Assembly: GCA_036346395.1 (NCBI GenBank)
Contig: CM070613.1
Location: 22,252,818-22,316,817, forward strand
Source of the DNA: Hsuehochloa calcarea
Taxonomy: Eukaryota > Streptophyta > Magnoliopsida > Poales > Poaceae
DNA: 64,000 nt
Direction: 5' to 3'
A program made the position numbers and the translations under genes. Below the pieces are notes generated by a model. The model had not been told where the DNA came from, did no database searches, and worked only from the letters and a program-made list of their open reading frames with translations. This document shows positions 33,151 through 43,000 of the stretch, piece by piece. Each line of letters opens with the position of its first letter. Positions within the stretch are counted from its first letter, which is position 1.

Positions 33151-33455
33151 AGGGCATATGCAGTGGCTTGACATCAGCTATCTCCTCGTCCTATCACGCG
33201 TGATTTTTGTGACACGGAAGAAGAGAGAGAGAGTCACTGAAGAGATGACCCAAACTAATGAAATAAGGAGATATAGATAACATAAAATACTATTTTATGA
33301 GTTTTTGTATGTAACATATACATTTTTAATGCAAGAATGAAAAGATTGTGGTGTTCCATAGAGACAAGAGATAACACATTGTATGAGTTGTCTTTAGTAC
33401 CGTCTATAAATGACATGATGAGGTACTATAGACCGCAGTTGTCTATATCATTGTA
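33151..33455. mobile_element. Tourist/Harbinger-like MITE, tentative
   Basis: The left end reads GGGCATATGCAGTGGCTTGA and the inverted right end reads TACAATGATATAGACAAC, an imperfect inverted repeat. The interior is AT-rich and non-coding, with TAGTACC/GGTACTATAGA near the right end as in grass Tourist elements. No clean 3-bp duplication was found, so the ends are uncertain. Confidence 0.4.
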
Positions 33456-34389
33456 CTAGCAAGAGGCATGTGCATTGCAACGGAAATCAATAATAGGATA
33501 TGACCAAGTTGAAACCCAATTGGGAACTCCGGGAGAAATGCAATTGATATGTAACTAGATTGAAAATTCATCGCTTTGAAGCAAAAACGGCTAAGAAACA
33601 ATTGATGCTTGCTAAAAGTTAAATGTAGATAGACTTATTTTATTTAGCCAAACATTGCTAGCTTAACAATATTTAGGGTTATTAAAGCTCACAATTACTT
33701 AATCCTTATGGGACAAATGAATTATGGGACTATAATGCATGGGTCCTTGGCACTGTCTTCTATATATATGCACGTGATCGTCGTGGACGAGTGGTTGATT
33801 GCATGCCTGTATACTGAAAAAGATCTATGTATTGTCGACAGCTTGGTGATGTAGCGAAACTTAGAAAACATACTCTTTCCAAAATCAAAGTTGTAACCAT
33901 GCAACTTTGAAAATTAAAATCAAGCAAGCACCCTACCTTTACACATGGCATGGCGGGTGGCGACACATTGCAGCAGGCATGCACATCACGGTGATGGGGA
34001 CAACCGCTATTGCCCCTAGCCGTTGTCCTTGTCAGACGCCATCCGCACGCACGACTGTCGTCAACGAACTTCGGCTGTGCCAATAAAGGTGATTGGTGGA
34101 TGCACGGATAGGCAGCAGTGGCCTTTCCAGTTTTCATGGAGAGATTAGAGACTTAGTACACAGGGAAGAAGTAGAAGGAACTACCGATGATAATGCAATC
34201 GTGTGGAAATGATATTTGGGGTGGACACAGTTTTTCCAATCTGATTTTTGGGATGTGGGAGGAGAAGTGGAGGATCGGGTTTTCTCGCGGGGCGCACATA
34301 CGAAACCGGATCGGCGTGCTTGTAGGAGTTGGGGAGGACAACGGACAAACTCTCCCTTAAAAAATCATATTTAGTCTTTTGAAAACAAA
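33456..34389. other. Intergenic, nothing recognised
   Basis: Begins with GCATGTGCATTGCAACGG, a motif common at ends of grass DNA transposons, but no matching partner end is seen. Minus-strand ORF 33760-34137 has no recognisable domain. Confidence 0.4.
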
Positions 34390-35150
34390 ATCAAGTCTAA
34401 CTTTTAGTGGCTTTACTGAGCATGTTTATGACCGTGCACACGACTATTCCAATAGTTTTTAACACTTTGCAGTGGTTGTATAGCTTTACCCACAAGAGAT
34501 AATCACTCGTAATGTCCATTTCACACACTTTCGAAGGTGTGCGACTAAGAGATTATCATAAAACCTTTACAATACATTATCCCATCGTAGTCCCGCCTCG
34601 CTAAGGTTTCACTTTCTTTGGATAGAAACCCGCTGGATTTAAACCCTCTGTTGTGCCATGTGGGAATACGTAAAAGTAGGTCATACAGACACTCACGGAA
34701 TAGGATGGCACAACCACGGTAGAATGTTGTAAATTATTTAGCCTAGTCATGCCCATTTAGGACATGTGATAGTACGTTGGGGCTTAGCAAGATGCGACTC
34801 AAATACCGGTCCTTAACTGACTTGGGCGACTTTCCAAAATAACCCCTAGGCCTCGATCATAGAAATGACTCGATCACGTGCATCAACGTGCACCATCCAA
34901 ATATCCATTTTGCCCAAGTCCAAACCAACTTTTATTTTATTTTTCAAATTTAAATTATTTTTCTAAAATTTCCATTGTAAAAGCAATACCATGACATCAT
35001 GTTAAATCATAGTTGATCATTTGGCTAAATTCCTCAAATTAAATATTTTTGGTCTAAGCATGACTAGGCATATTTTTCCACAAGAACATCTAGTCAGTAC
35101 TATTGTATTAACCAGAGTTTTATTTAGGACGATAAGGTGTGAGGGATTAA
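34390..35150 (-). repeat. Gypsy LTR fragment, minus orientation
   Basis: The complement contains GATTATCTCTTGTGGGTAAAG and AGTCGTGTGCACGGTCATA, matching the plus-strand LTR copies at 45.12-45.21 kb and 47.81-47.88 kb. It is truncated before the hairpin and 3' end. Confidence 0.6.
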
Positions 35151-36210
35151 TGTCCAAGAATTATCAATTCCAAGACCAGTAAGTAAACCATCAGTATTGT
35201 AATTATAATCCAATAATCTAATCTTCAGCAATTATATAATCCTATACTCCAATATATATTAGTCCAATATCCACAATATCAGTCTATTTTTATGGTCCGA
35301 CTTCCATCGATCCAACATTCAACAATACTCTAATTCTATAATCCGATATCCATCAATCCATTATTCCTTAATAAATTATTTCTAATAATTCAACATCCAT
35401 CAACCCAATGATTATGTAATCCTATAATCCAATTTCAGATAATCCGATACCCAATAATTATCTATTTCTAAATCCAATCTTCGATAATCCAATATCAACA
35501 ATTATCTACTTCTAGAATCCGATATCCAACAATTCGATATCCAACAATAAGCTACTTCTAGACTCATCCAATAATTATGTATTTCTAATAATCCAATGTC
35601 CAACGATAATGTATTTGTCCAATCCAATATCCAACATTAATGTGGTCCTATAATCCAATATCCAATATTAATGTAGTCTCATAATCCAATATTCAACAAT
35701 TATACATTTCTATAATCCAACAAGATATACTCCAATAATCCAACGGGGCTCATTCCAAACATCCAACAATAATGTATTTCTACAATCCAATATCCAAACA
35801 TCATATATCTCTAAAAATCCAACATCCAACCATAATCCATTTCTATAACCCGATATCAACAATCTGATCTTAACAATGATATATTCCAATAATCCAGCAA
35901 AATATACATGTATAACCCAACCAAGATATATTTTTATAATCCATCCAAGATATATTTCTATAGTCCAACATCCATCAATCATTTATTTCTATAATCCACA
36001 TACGTCAATATCGCATTTCAATAATTCAATCTCCAACAATTATTCAATCATATAATCCGACAATCAACAATTGTATGATTCTATAATCAATATCCATGAA
36101 TCACGTATTCCTACAATCAAACTTCCATCCATCGTATATTGCTATAATCCAATAATAAGGTATTTCTTATAATAAAACATCTAATAATGATGTATTCTTA
36201 TAATCCAATC
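35150..36210. repeat. AT-rich tandem array, about 31-33 bp unit
   Basis: About 30 degenerate units of the type CAACATTAATGTGGTCCTAT followed by AATCCAATATC. The unit is clearest at 35590-35720. The array ends about 20 bp before the start of the SIRE-like LTR at 36230. Apparent ORFs inside (35710-35982, minus) are products of the repeat. Confidence 0.8.
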
Positions 36211-36229
36211 CTTTCAATTTCTCACCCCT

Positions 36230-38099
36230 TGTGGATATCGTGAGGATATGTGCACGATCTCAGGATGATGAGTCAATTGGCAATGGCTTTGTTGGTTTGC
36301 AAAATCTCGCATTTTCGGGTTTGCTTATCTTCGTCGCACCACAGCGGTCCGCCAGGTGGTGTGGGGCGGTCAAACCGCCCGTGGAGAGGTCGGACCGGCC
36401 GTGGTCACCGGTCGGACCGGCCTGACCTAAAAATGGATTTTGGAGCTAATCCAAAAATAGGTTGTGCAGGCAGGTGAGGGGAGTCTCCTGGATATGGTTG
36501 CATCATTTTTGGAGCTCCCAGTCAAAAGTTCTATTGAGTTGAAAATTCCAGAAGATTTCGGATTTTCAAGCCGAATTTTGCTTGTCTTTTTGACCGGTTC
36601 GACCGCTGTTGTGGAGCGGTCCGATCAAACTCGAATCGGTCTGACCGGCCTGTGGGGGCTGTCGGACCGCTTTGACTTGGAGGTTAGCCAAGTTTGCATT
36701 GATGTGTTTTGATTGTGGTTTATGTATGGTTGTCAATGCTTTATTGTTGTATATTGCATTGCGGAGCTGACGTGGGTCAAGTTGTGAAGAACTTGTTCCC
36801 GGAAACGGTTTGTTTGTCTATTTTGTGCGGTGGCTTGCGTGTCAACGACGCCAAGCGGTGAGTGGATCGGGACTACGCTTGGAGAGCTGAGGTCCAGAAC
36901 GATCATGGATACCGGGAGGTCGTGTGACTCAAGCATGGTGCAGGATGGGCAAGATGGATCGAACGGGTGGTTCGGTGCAGCTGGTTGGATCAGGTGGTGC
37001 GGATATCGGTGCGAGTCTCTGGGAGGTTCCGATGGGATTCGGACAAGAGAGGCTTGGCGACGTGACGAGAACCGCTGATCAACCTACACGTGGTGAAGCA
37101 GACGATTGCTTCAACAGATGTTGTGTGTGGGTTCCAAAAGTGAAACCCTAGTCCTCTCCTATAAATAGAAGGGGGGAGATGTAAAACCCCCTTTGAGGCA
37201 TTCATTTGGTTTCCCCTTCCTTTTTTCTAGGGTTAGGGTTTGGAGAGGAAGAGAGGGAGAGATTGTGGTTGCTCCTTGGTGAGCTCTTGTCCTCCTTGAG
37301 GGAGTGACTTTGTAAGCATCTTGTGAGATCAATCAATCTTGTGATGCTTGCTTGAGAGTTCATTTGTCTCTCTTTTGTGTTCTTCTCTCATTTGGATGAA
37401 TTTGGTGCTTCCTTGATTCAAGTGTTTAAACTTGGTCTTTTGACCCACTTTGTCTTGCTTTGATGTGTGGGAGTACTCCTAGAATCATCTAGACCATCAA
37501 CCCCCACAAGCAAGTCTTGAATCAAAGATTTTCATATTTCTAGGGTTTGTGCACTTCTTTGTTTAATCCTTGAGAGATCGATTCTGAAGTGGATCAAGGA
37601 TCGTCGCTAGAAATAGGTCTCTAATATCATTAGGGAGGTGTGCTCGAAATTTGGTCAAGTTTCATTGGTTGAATCAAAAGTTGGATCAAATTTCGTTTTG
37701 GATTTGTGATTGATTTTTCGATTCGGGTGAACCGGTCGAGCCGGTGTTACAACGGGCGGTCCGACCGCGTGTTTTCAGATCATTGTACTACGGGTCGAAC
37801 GTTGTCGACCGTCCGACCGCCAGATTAGTAGCCGGTCCGGATCAGCTCGTTAGCCGTCGGTCGATCGCCGTAGCCTGGGCCGACCGACCGCTGATGCCAG
37901 ATTCGCCCTTTGAGATTAAGTCTCCACTTTTGTGTCGTGTGGTCATCCGGGTTATCGAATTGGCACAAGGCTTCCATCGTGGCGCCATCGATCTTCTTAG
38001 CTTTCATAGCTAAAGGAGTAAAGTTCGTGTTGAATTTGATTTAGGCGAGAAACTTGAGAAAGCGCCTATTCACCCCCTAGTCGCCTTTACGGTCCTACA
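36230..38099 (+). repeat. 5' LTR of a SIRE/Maximus-like copia element
   Basis: 1870 bp, from TGTGGATATC at 36230 to CGGTCCTACA at 38099, followed two bases later by TGGTATCGAGG (38102), the primer-binding site. Repeated GGTCCGACCG/GGTCGGACCGG palindromic motifs lie at 36345-36420, 36590-36675 and 37740-37880. The TATA box TATAAATA is at 37160-37167. A partial minus-strand relative lies at 16646-17172 and a plus-strand piece at 42671-43000. Confidence 0.8.
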
Positions 38100-38153
38100 A
38101 GTGGTATCGAGGCGGTTAGCTCTTCTCATAGATCTTAACCTGTCTTTGGAGCC

Positions 38154-38688
38154 ATGGCGGTCGACATGATATTCAATCGTGCCACATGTTTTTGATGGAG
38201 TTGATTTTGCTTATTGAAGGCCGAATGCGAGCCTACATCGAGGCTCAAGGGCACGCAATTTGGCTTAAGGTGAAAAACCCTTATGTCGTGCCACCGATGA
38301 CAATTTGATCACTCGGATGTGGAGAACAACGGCAGGCTCGGAATTTTTGATTCAAGGCCTTAGTCGATCGGAGTTTGAGCGTGTCGCTCATTTGCCTGTA
38401 TGCTCATGAGATCTGGCGGACTCTTTGTGATTATCACGAGGGTCCATCGCGATCAAGGAAGTGAGACAGAACCAACTAAAGAAAGCATACCCAAGATCGA
38501 GCAAAGACACGTGAATCTTTAGATGAGTGGCGAGATTTTCTAAAATTCTTCATGATCTCCGCATGTTTGTTGATCTTGTATTTTCTGAGTCTGAAAATGC
38601 ACGCCAGCTTTTGGGTGCTTTGGATGTGAAGGTCTGGGGGATGAAGATCACTGCCATCAATGACAACACTGTCATGAGTTAGCTTACG
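38154..38688 (+). pseudogene. Copia gag N-terminal domain, frameshifted
   Basis: Starts at ATG 38154 (MAVDMIFN), 53 bp after the primer-binding site. The UBN2-type gag can be followed only by changing frame: MRAYIEAQGHAIWLKVK-like sequence at 38230-38275, FLIQGLSRSEF-like at 38345-38375. Several indels and stops occur before the long open frame at 38689. Confidence 0.6.
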
Positions 38689-40212
38689 ATGGATAAGCTT
38701 TACTCTAGGTTGAAGACGCATGAGATTGATTTTATCTCACGTCTCCCCATGACTGATTCGATGGCTTTAGTGGTCGACCAATCTAAGGGTAGATATTCTG
38801 ATTCTTTTGATGTTAGCTCATCTGGTTTTTCTTTGTCTGCTTTGCATTCTTTGAGCGATGAGCAACTTGAGAGACTACCTGAAGATGATTTAGCTCTCCT
38901 ATCCACAAAATTCACGAGAGCTTACAACAATGTGAGGAGTAGGAGGAGAGGTGGACCTATCACATGCTTTGAATGTGGTGAGCCGAACCACATTCGCTCT
39001 AGATGCCCCAAGCTGAAGGGCAAGGAGGAGAAGGAGTCACAAAGGCATTCTCAAGCGAAGGATGCTAAGTCCAAGAAGACAAACTATCGCAAGTTTGTTA
39101 GCCGAGTCCTTGAAGCTCTAGAGGATGTGAGCATGGATGATGTGGACTCGGAGACGAAGGACGACAAGAGTGACTCCCGTGGCAAGAAGAAGGCACGTTA
39201 TTTTATAGGCATGTGCTTCATGGCTAAGAACATCCACAACAGCGACTCCTCCAACAGCGAGGATCCTTTTAGTGATCCCGATGAGGTATGCCCTTCACTT
39301 CCTGACATGAAAAGGGCTTTGGTGCTTGCTGAACAAAAAATGCATAAGCAAGTTAAATTGATTAAGAAACAGGATACTATGATTGATAATTTGAACCTAG
39401 AAGTTGTTAGGCTCAAATCCATTAATCCTGATGATTTCTGTGAATCATGCTCTAGCTTGCTTAATGAATTGTCAAGCTTAAATTATGCTCATTCTTCTGT
39501 TGAAAAGCAATTGAAAAATGCTCTTGTCGAACTAGAATCTCTCAAGTCTAGTTCTGTTTGCATGGATGCCATTCCGCTTGGTGTGACTGCTTTAGATGTT
39601 ATTCCGTTAACTTGCTCAAATTGTGCTTTGCTAGAATTAAAACTGGATAGCTCTTTAAAAGAATTGCAAAAATTTGATGCTAGTCACACTTGCTCTCATT
39701 GTAAGAACAATAGGATTAAAATGCAAGAGTTGACCGAAATGGTCGTTTACTCTAGAGCTGCATCATGTGAAAATTGTCCTAAGCTTACAATTGAGATTAA
39801 AGCTTTAAACAAGACTCTTGAAGAGAAAGCTAAAATTGAAAGATCCATGTCTCTTACTGCTTCCAAGAAAGTCATTGATTCTTCCTCTTGTATGTTGCAT
39901 GCTGAAGTTGAAACTGTTATTGGTAAGATACAAGAGGCTTTTAGAGTCAAATTTAAGGAGCAGTTGAATAGGATTGGAGAGTCCTATTGTGTGTCTTGTG
40001 AAGCTCTCAAAGTGGAAGTGGATCTTCTTAAGAGCAAACATGTTGAGGTAATCAATTCTAAAAAGTGCTCTAATTGTGGAGTTTTGGCAAAAGAGAACGA
40101 TTATCTCAAAATGGCTCTTGAGAAGTTTTCTAGTGGGAAAAAGAAACTCAACTTGATTCTAGACCAATCCAAGGTGAGTGTGAAAAACAAAGGCCTAGGT
40201 TTTAAGTCCTAG
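38689..40212 (+). CDS. SIRE-like Gag C-terminal region, 507-codon open frame
   Basis: The frame begins MDKLYSRLKTHEIDF, inside the original gag. A CCHC knuckle, CFECGEPNHIRSRC, lies at about residue 93. A Lys/Glu-rich stretch and an acidic block follow. Then comes a long coiled-coil-like region with CxxC pairs near residues 251, 309, 335, 360, 434 and 460, mostly 25-26 residues apart. It closes with GKKKLNLILDQSKVS and KGLGFKS, the signature of SIRE/Maximus gag. The minus-strand gag at 3676-5327 has the same plan. The frame is open, but the true N terminus is broken upstream, so it is probably a remnant and not an expressed protein. Confidence 0.7.
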   Translation: MDKLYSRLKTHEIDFISRLPMTDSMALVVDQSKGRYSDSFDVSSSGFSLSALHSLSDEQLERLPEDDLALLSTKFTRAYNNVRSRRRGGPITCFECGEPNHIRSRCPKLKGKEEKESQRHSQAKDAKSKKTNYRKFVSRVLEALEDVSMDDVDSETKDDKSDSRGKKKARYFIGMCFMAKNIHNSDSSNSEDPFSDPDEVCPSLPDMKRALVLAEQKMHKQVKLIKKQDTMIDNLNLEVVRLKSINPDDFCESCSSLLNELSSLNYAHSSVEKQLKNALVELESLKSSSVCMDAIPLGVTALDVIPLTCSNCALLELKLDSSLKELQKFDASHTCSHCKNNRIKMQELTEMVVYSRAASCENCPKLTIEIKALNKTLEEKAKIERSMSLTASKKVIDSSSCMLHAEVETVIGKIQEAFRVKFKEQLNRIGESYCVSCEALKVEVDLLKSKHVEVINSKKCSNCGVLAKENDYLKMALEKFSSGKKKLNLILDQSKVSVKNKGLGFKS

Positions 40213-40870
40213 AGCTTTCAAGAATCTCCCACCAAAGATTGCTAGAGTTGTGAAAAGTGGTTTGGTTGAGCAAGAACCTCCTATGACTTCAAAGGTTGTT
40301 TTAAATCTGCAGGTTCTGCTCAAACTCTTTCTAGCAAGAAAGGTGCTTCTGTTTCACCTGGACGGACCCCTCAAAAGGTCAAGTACCATTGCACCTTCTC
40401 GCAAGAAAGAGGGTCACACTGCTGAGTTTTGCTTTTGGAGAGCAAAGATTGAGAGGAAAGAGAGAGTGAGCACTTTGAGATCCATTAGAGGAGTCTCTTC
40501 TTCTTGTAGTCTCTAGAGCCAGCGGTCTATTCAAATACCACATATAGGCCTAGGTTTGTAGAGAACTTTGTTGACTCTTCTGGTGGGTCCAGGCAGCAGT
40601 TTGGCTTTGGATATCGTGAGGATAGACCACGGGTGGCACCTAGACAGGGGGAGTATCGGTCTTTTGGTAGATCGTTTTGGAGAGGTCCAGGTGGTGCTCA
40701 TGGGCATTCTTATGATTTTGTGCCTAATCATCTTTCTCATGCTTCTTTTGCTATTCCCAGCATCGTCCATCTCAAGATCGACACCTAGATCTTTTATCTC
40801 AAATCCTAATCATCGAGGCATGGATGTTTTGAGGGAATTTGCTCTTTTAGCATTCATTGTATCATAATGC
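40213..40870 (+). pseudogene. SIRE-like gag, second zinc-knuckle region
   Basis: Homologous to 3738-4298 on the minus strand. KVKYHCTFS near 40378-40405 corresponds to KAKYHCTFC, so one zinc-binding Cys is now Ser. A frame change then leads to EGHTAEFCFWRAKIERKERV. Both changes would abolish this CCHC knuckle. A Gly/Arg/Phe-rich tail follows to about 40780. Confidence 0.6.
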
Positions 40871-41900
40871 ATTTTCATTTCAAATGTCTTGCATTGCATA
40901 ATAAAACTTGTAGAGCTTTGATTATTATCCTTGTATGGCTTGATTTCATACTCTATACCTTGTCATATCAAGTGATAGTCTGCTAGACTTCTTTTATGGC
41001 TCTTCGTGCTTTAGCTTAGCTTTCTCCTTGCTAGCTTTATATCTGTGAGCAATTTGAATCAAATCATGTCTTGTTGGATCTTGTGACTAGTTTTGCTCTA
41101 GTGATCCTCTTATGATTCTTGCCATGTCAAATAGGTTGAATTGAGTCTTGAACTTATTTTGAGATGAAAAATGAGCTTTTTATCTTCATTAAGTCAAGCA
41201 AATGAAAAATGAGATTTTCTCATGAAAACTCGATCTCACCAATCCTTTCTCATGAGACGGCTTGCCATTGCACTAGGCATGAACTCGGGGAGTTTTGGAT
41301 GACCTAGACCACTCTTTTAAGCTTATCGCTTGAGATGGTCGCAAGAAGGCTTGAGATCTAGCATGTGGAAAAATCCTTTTAGAAAATGCTCAAAATGCTA
41401 AGTGCTTGAGTTTTGCTTCAAAAGAATACTCTTAATGCTCAAAATGCCTCAGTTCTTATTTTGAGTCTCTTTTTCCTTATAGACATGGCTTGACTCATTC
41501 TTGGTTGCTTTTAGTGAAACTATGATATTGAGCAACTTTTCATGGTATTCATTCTTTTAATCTCAGATTTCTGCTAACTTAGTTTTAGCTTTGCAGTACA
41601 TGTTTTGCCATGATTGAATATAGTTTTTCACCTTATATGGCTTGGTATAATTCTTGTCTTGCCTACTTGATAATGGTCATGGCTCCTTTTGTTAAATTTC
41701 AAATAAAGTCATTTCATCTTCTTTTTCTTTTCCCTTGCATCTTGATGAATTCATTGTCAAAGGGGGAGAAGGATCGAAGAAAATACTGGTTTTACATAAA
41801 AGAACACATACAAAAAATGAGCCTTTTGAAAATTTGTGATCATAGTGAGTTAAGTCTCTGGGTTTTATTGCCTTTTTCTGACTTTAATTGCAATTGAAGA
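40871..41900 (+). mobile_element. Non-coding interior of the SIRE-like element
   Basis: No protease or pol domain is present after gag. A purine tract (TCAAAGGGGGAGAAGG, 41756-41771) resembles the polypurine tract that precedes SIRE-type 3' LTRs, but TGTGGATATC does not follow. The element may be a gag-only derivative, or its pol may be deleted. Confidence 0.45.
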
Positions 41901-42670
41901 AGACTCACAATGATCAAAGGTCAAATAGAATATTTTGTCTTTCATATGGACCTAAGTGAGATTTTTTGCTACTTTCTGGAATTTGAATCCTTTTGTGCTT
42001 TAATTGCCTTATCTCACTTGCCTATACTATTGTTGACCACCATTCCAATGTGGCAACTTGGACACCCGTGTAAACGTTCTTCATACGGTGATTGGGTCCC
42101 CGTACTTTGCAATGCGGGCTTAAGTGAACACCGCGATGTATCACTCGCTATCTAGTATAAGTGTGATTAGTCCATTCCTTCAATGCATTCTTTCATTCCA
42201 TCCATTCATGTATTCATTCCATTCAATCATATATGTGTTCCAAGATTTGTTCGTAATTCAACTGGATTATGTTGTCCACTCTATGTTTGATTATTCTTGT
42301 ATGTACTTGCTGAGTATTCGACTCACCCTTGCTTTGTATGTTTTAATTAGGTAATTGAGGAGAAGACAAAGTGATTTGGTGGGGTAGTTCGACTGCGCAC
42401 TTCACTTTTATCCAATCGAATAATTATTATTACCTTTCGTCAAGCCAACTTGTTAAATAAATTTTCAGTTTGTAATAATCCAACATTGGTATTGCTTATG
42501 TTCGTGGTATTATATCTGTTCATCCATTCTTTTCCATGAATCGGTGATCGTTTATTGTCATTCTTTAGAAATTATTGTTGATTGAATCGTATAATCCAGC
42601 TTTAATGCTATTCTTAGTAGTTTGATAGTTTTACGTGACATCTTGGCTTCCGAATAGCCAGGGTGTTACA
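41901..42670 (+). repeat. Gypsy LTR fragment (3' portion)
   Basis: Contains the hairpin TGAGTattcgACTCA (42311-42325), a TTAG acceptor-like site at 42347-42350, and the terminus CAGGGTGTTACA ending at 42670, the typical end of chromovirus LTRs. It sits inside SIRE-like sequence. The left boundary is approximate. Confidence 0.55.
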
Positions 42671-43000
42671 GAATTATCATAATATTCAATTAGAATAGGT
42701 CCTCAATAGCATAGAGAAGGTGTGTGCAAAGTTTCGGGAAGTTTGGAGTTGAGAATCAAAAGTTAGACCTAATTGCAACTTCATCGACATTTTTACTATT
42801 TCGGATCTGTTATGGAGTCTTCGGTCCGACGCCCTTCACCACCGGTCCGCCAGGTTGCGTGTCCGGCCGGTATAACACCGGTCCGACCATCCGGAAATCG
42901 GTCCGACCGGTCAAGTCCAGAGGTCAGACCGCTAGTGCACTGTGTTGCTTTGATCTTTGATGTTTTTGTCATATTGCTTAGGGGATTAAATTGAATTCAA
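42671..43000 (+). repeat. SIRE-like LTR fragment
   Basis: ATAGGTCCTCAATAGCATAG and the following AGTTTCGGG...AATCAAAAGTTAGACC resemble 37612-37700 in the LTR at 36230. GGTCCGACC motifs (42825-42935) follow. It probably belongs to the same family, split from the rest by the gypsy LTR ending at 42670. Confidence 0.55.
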
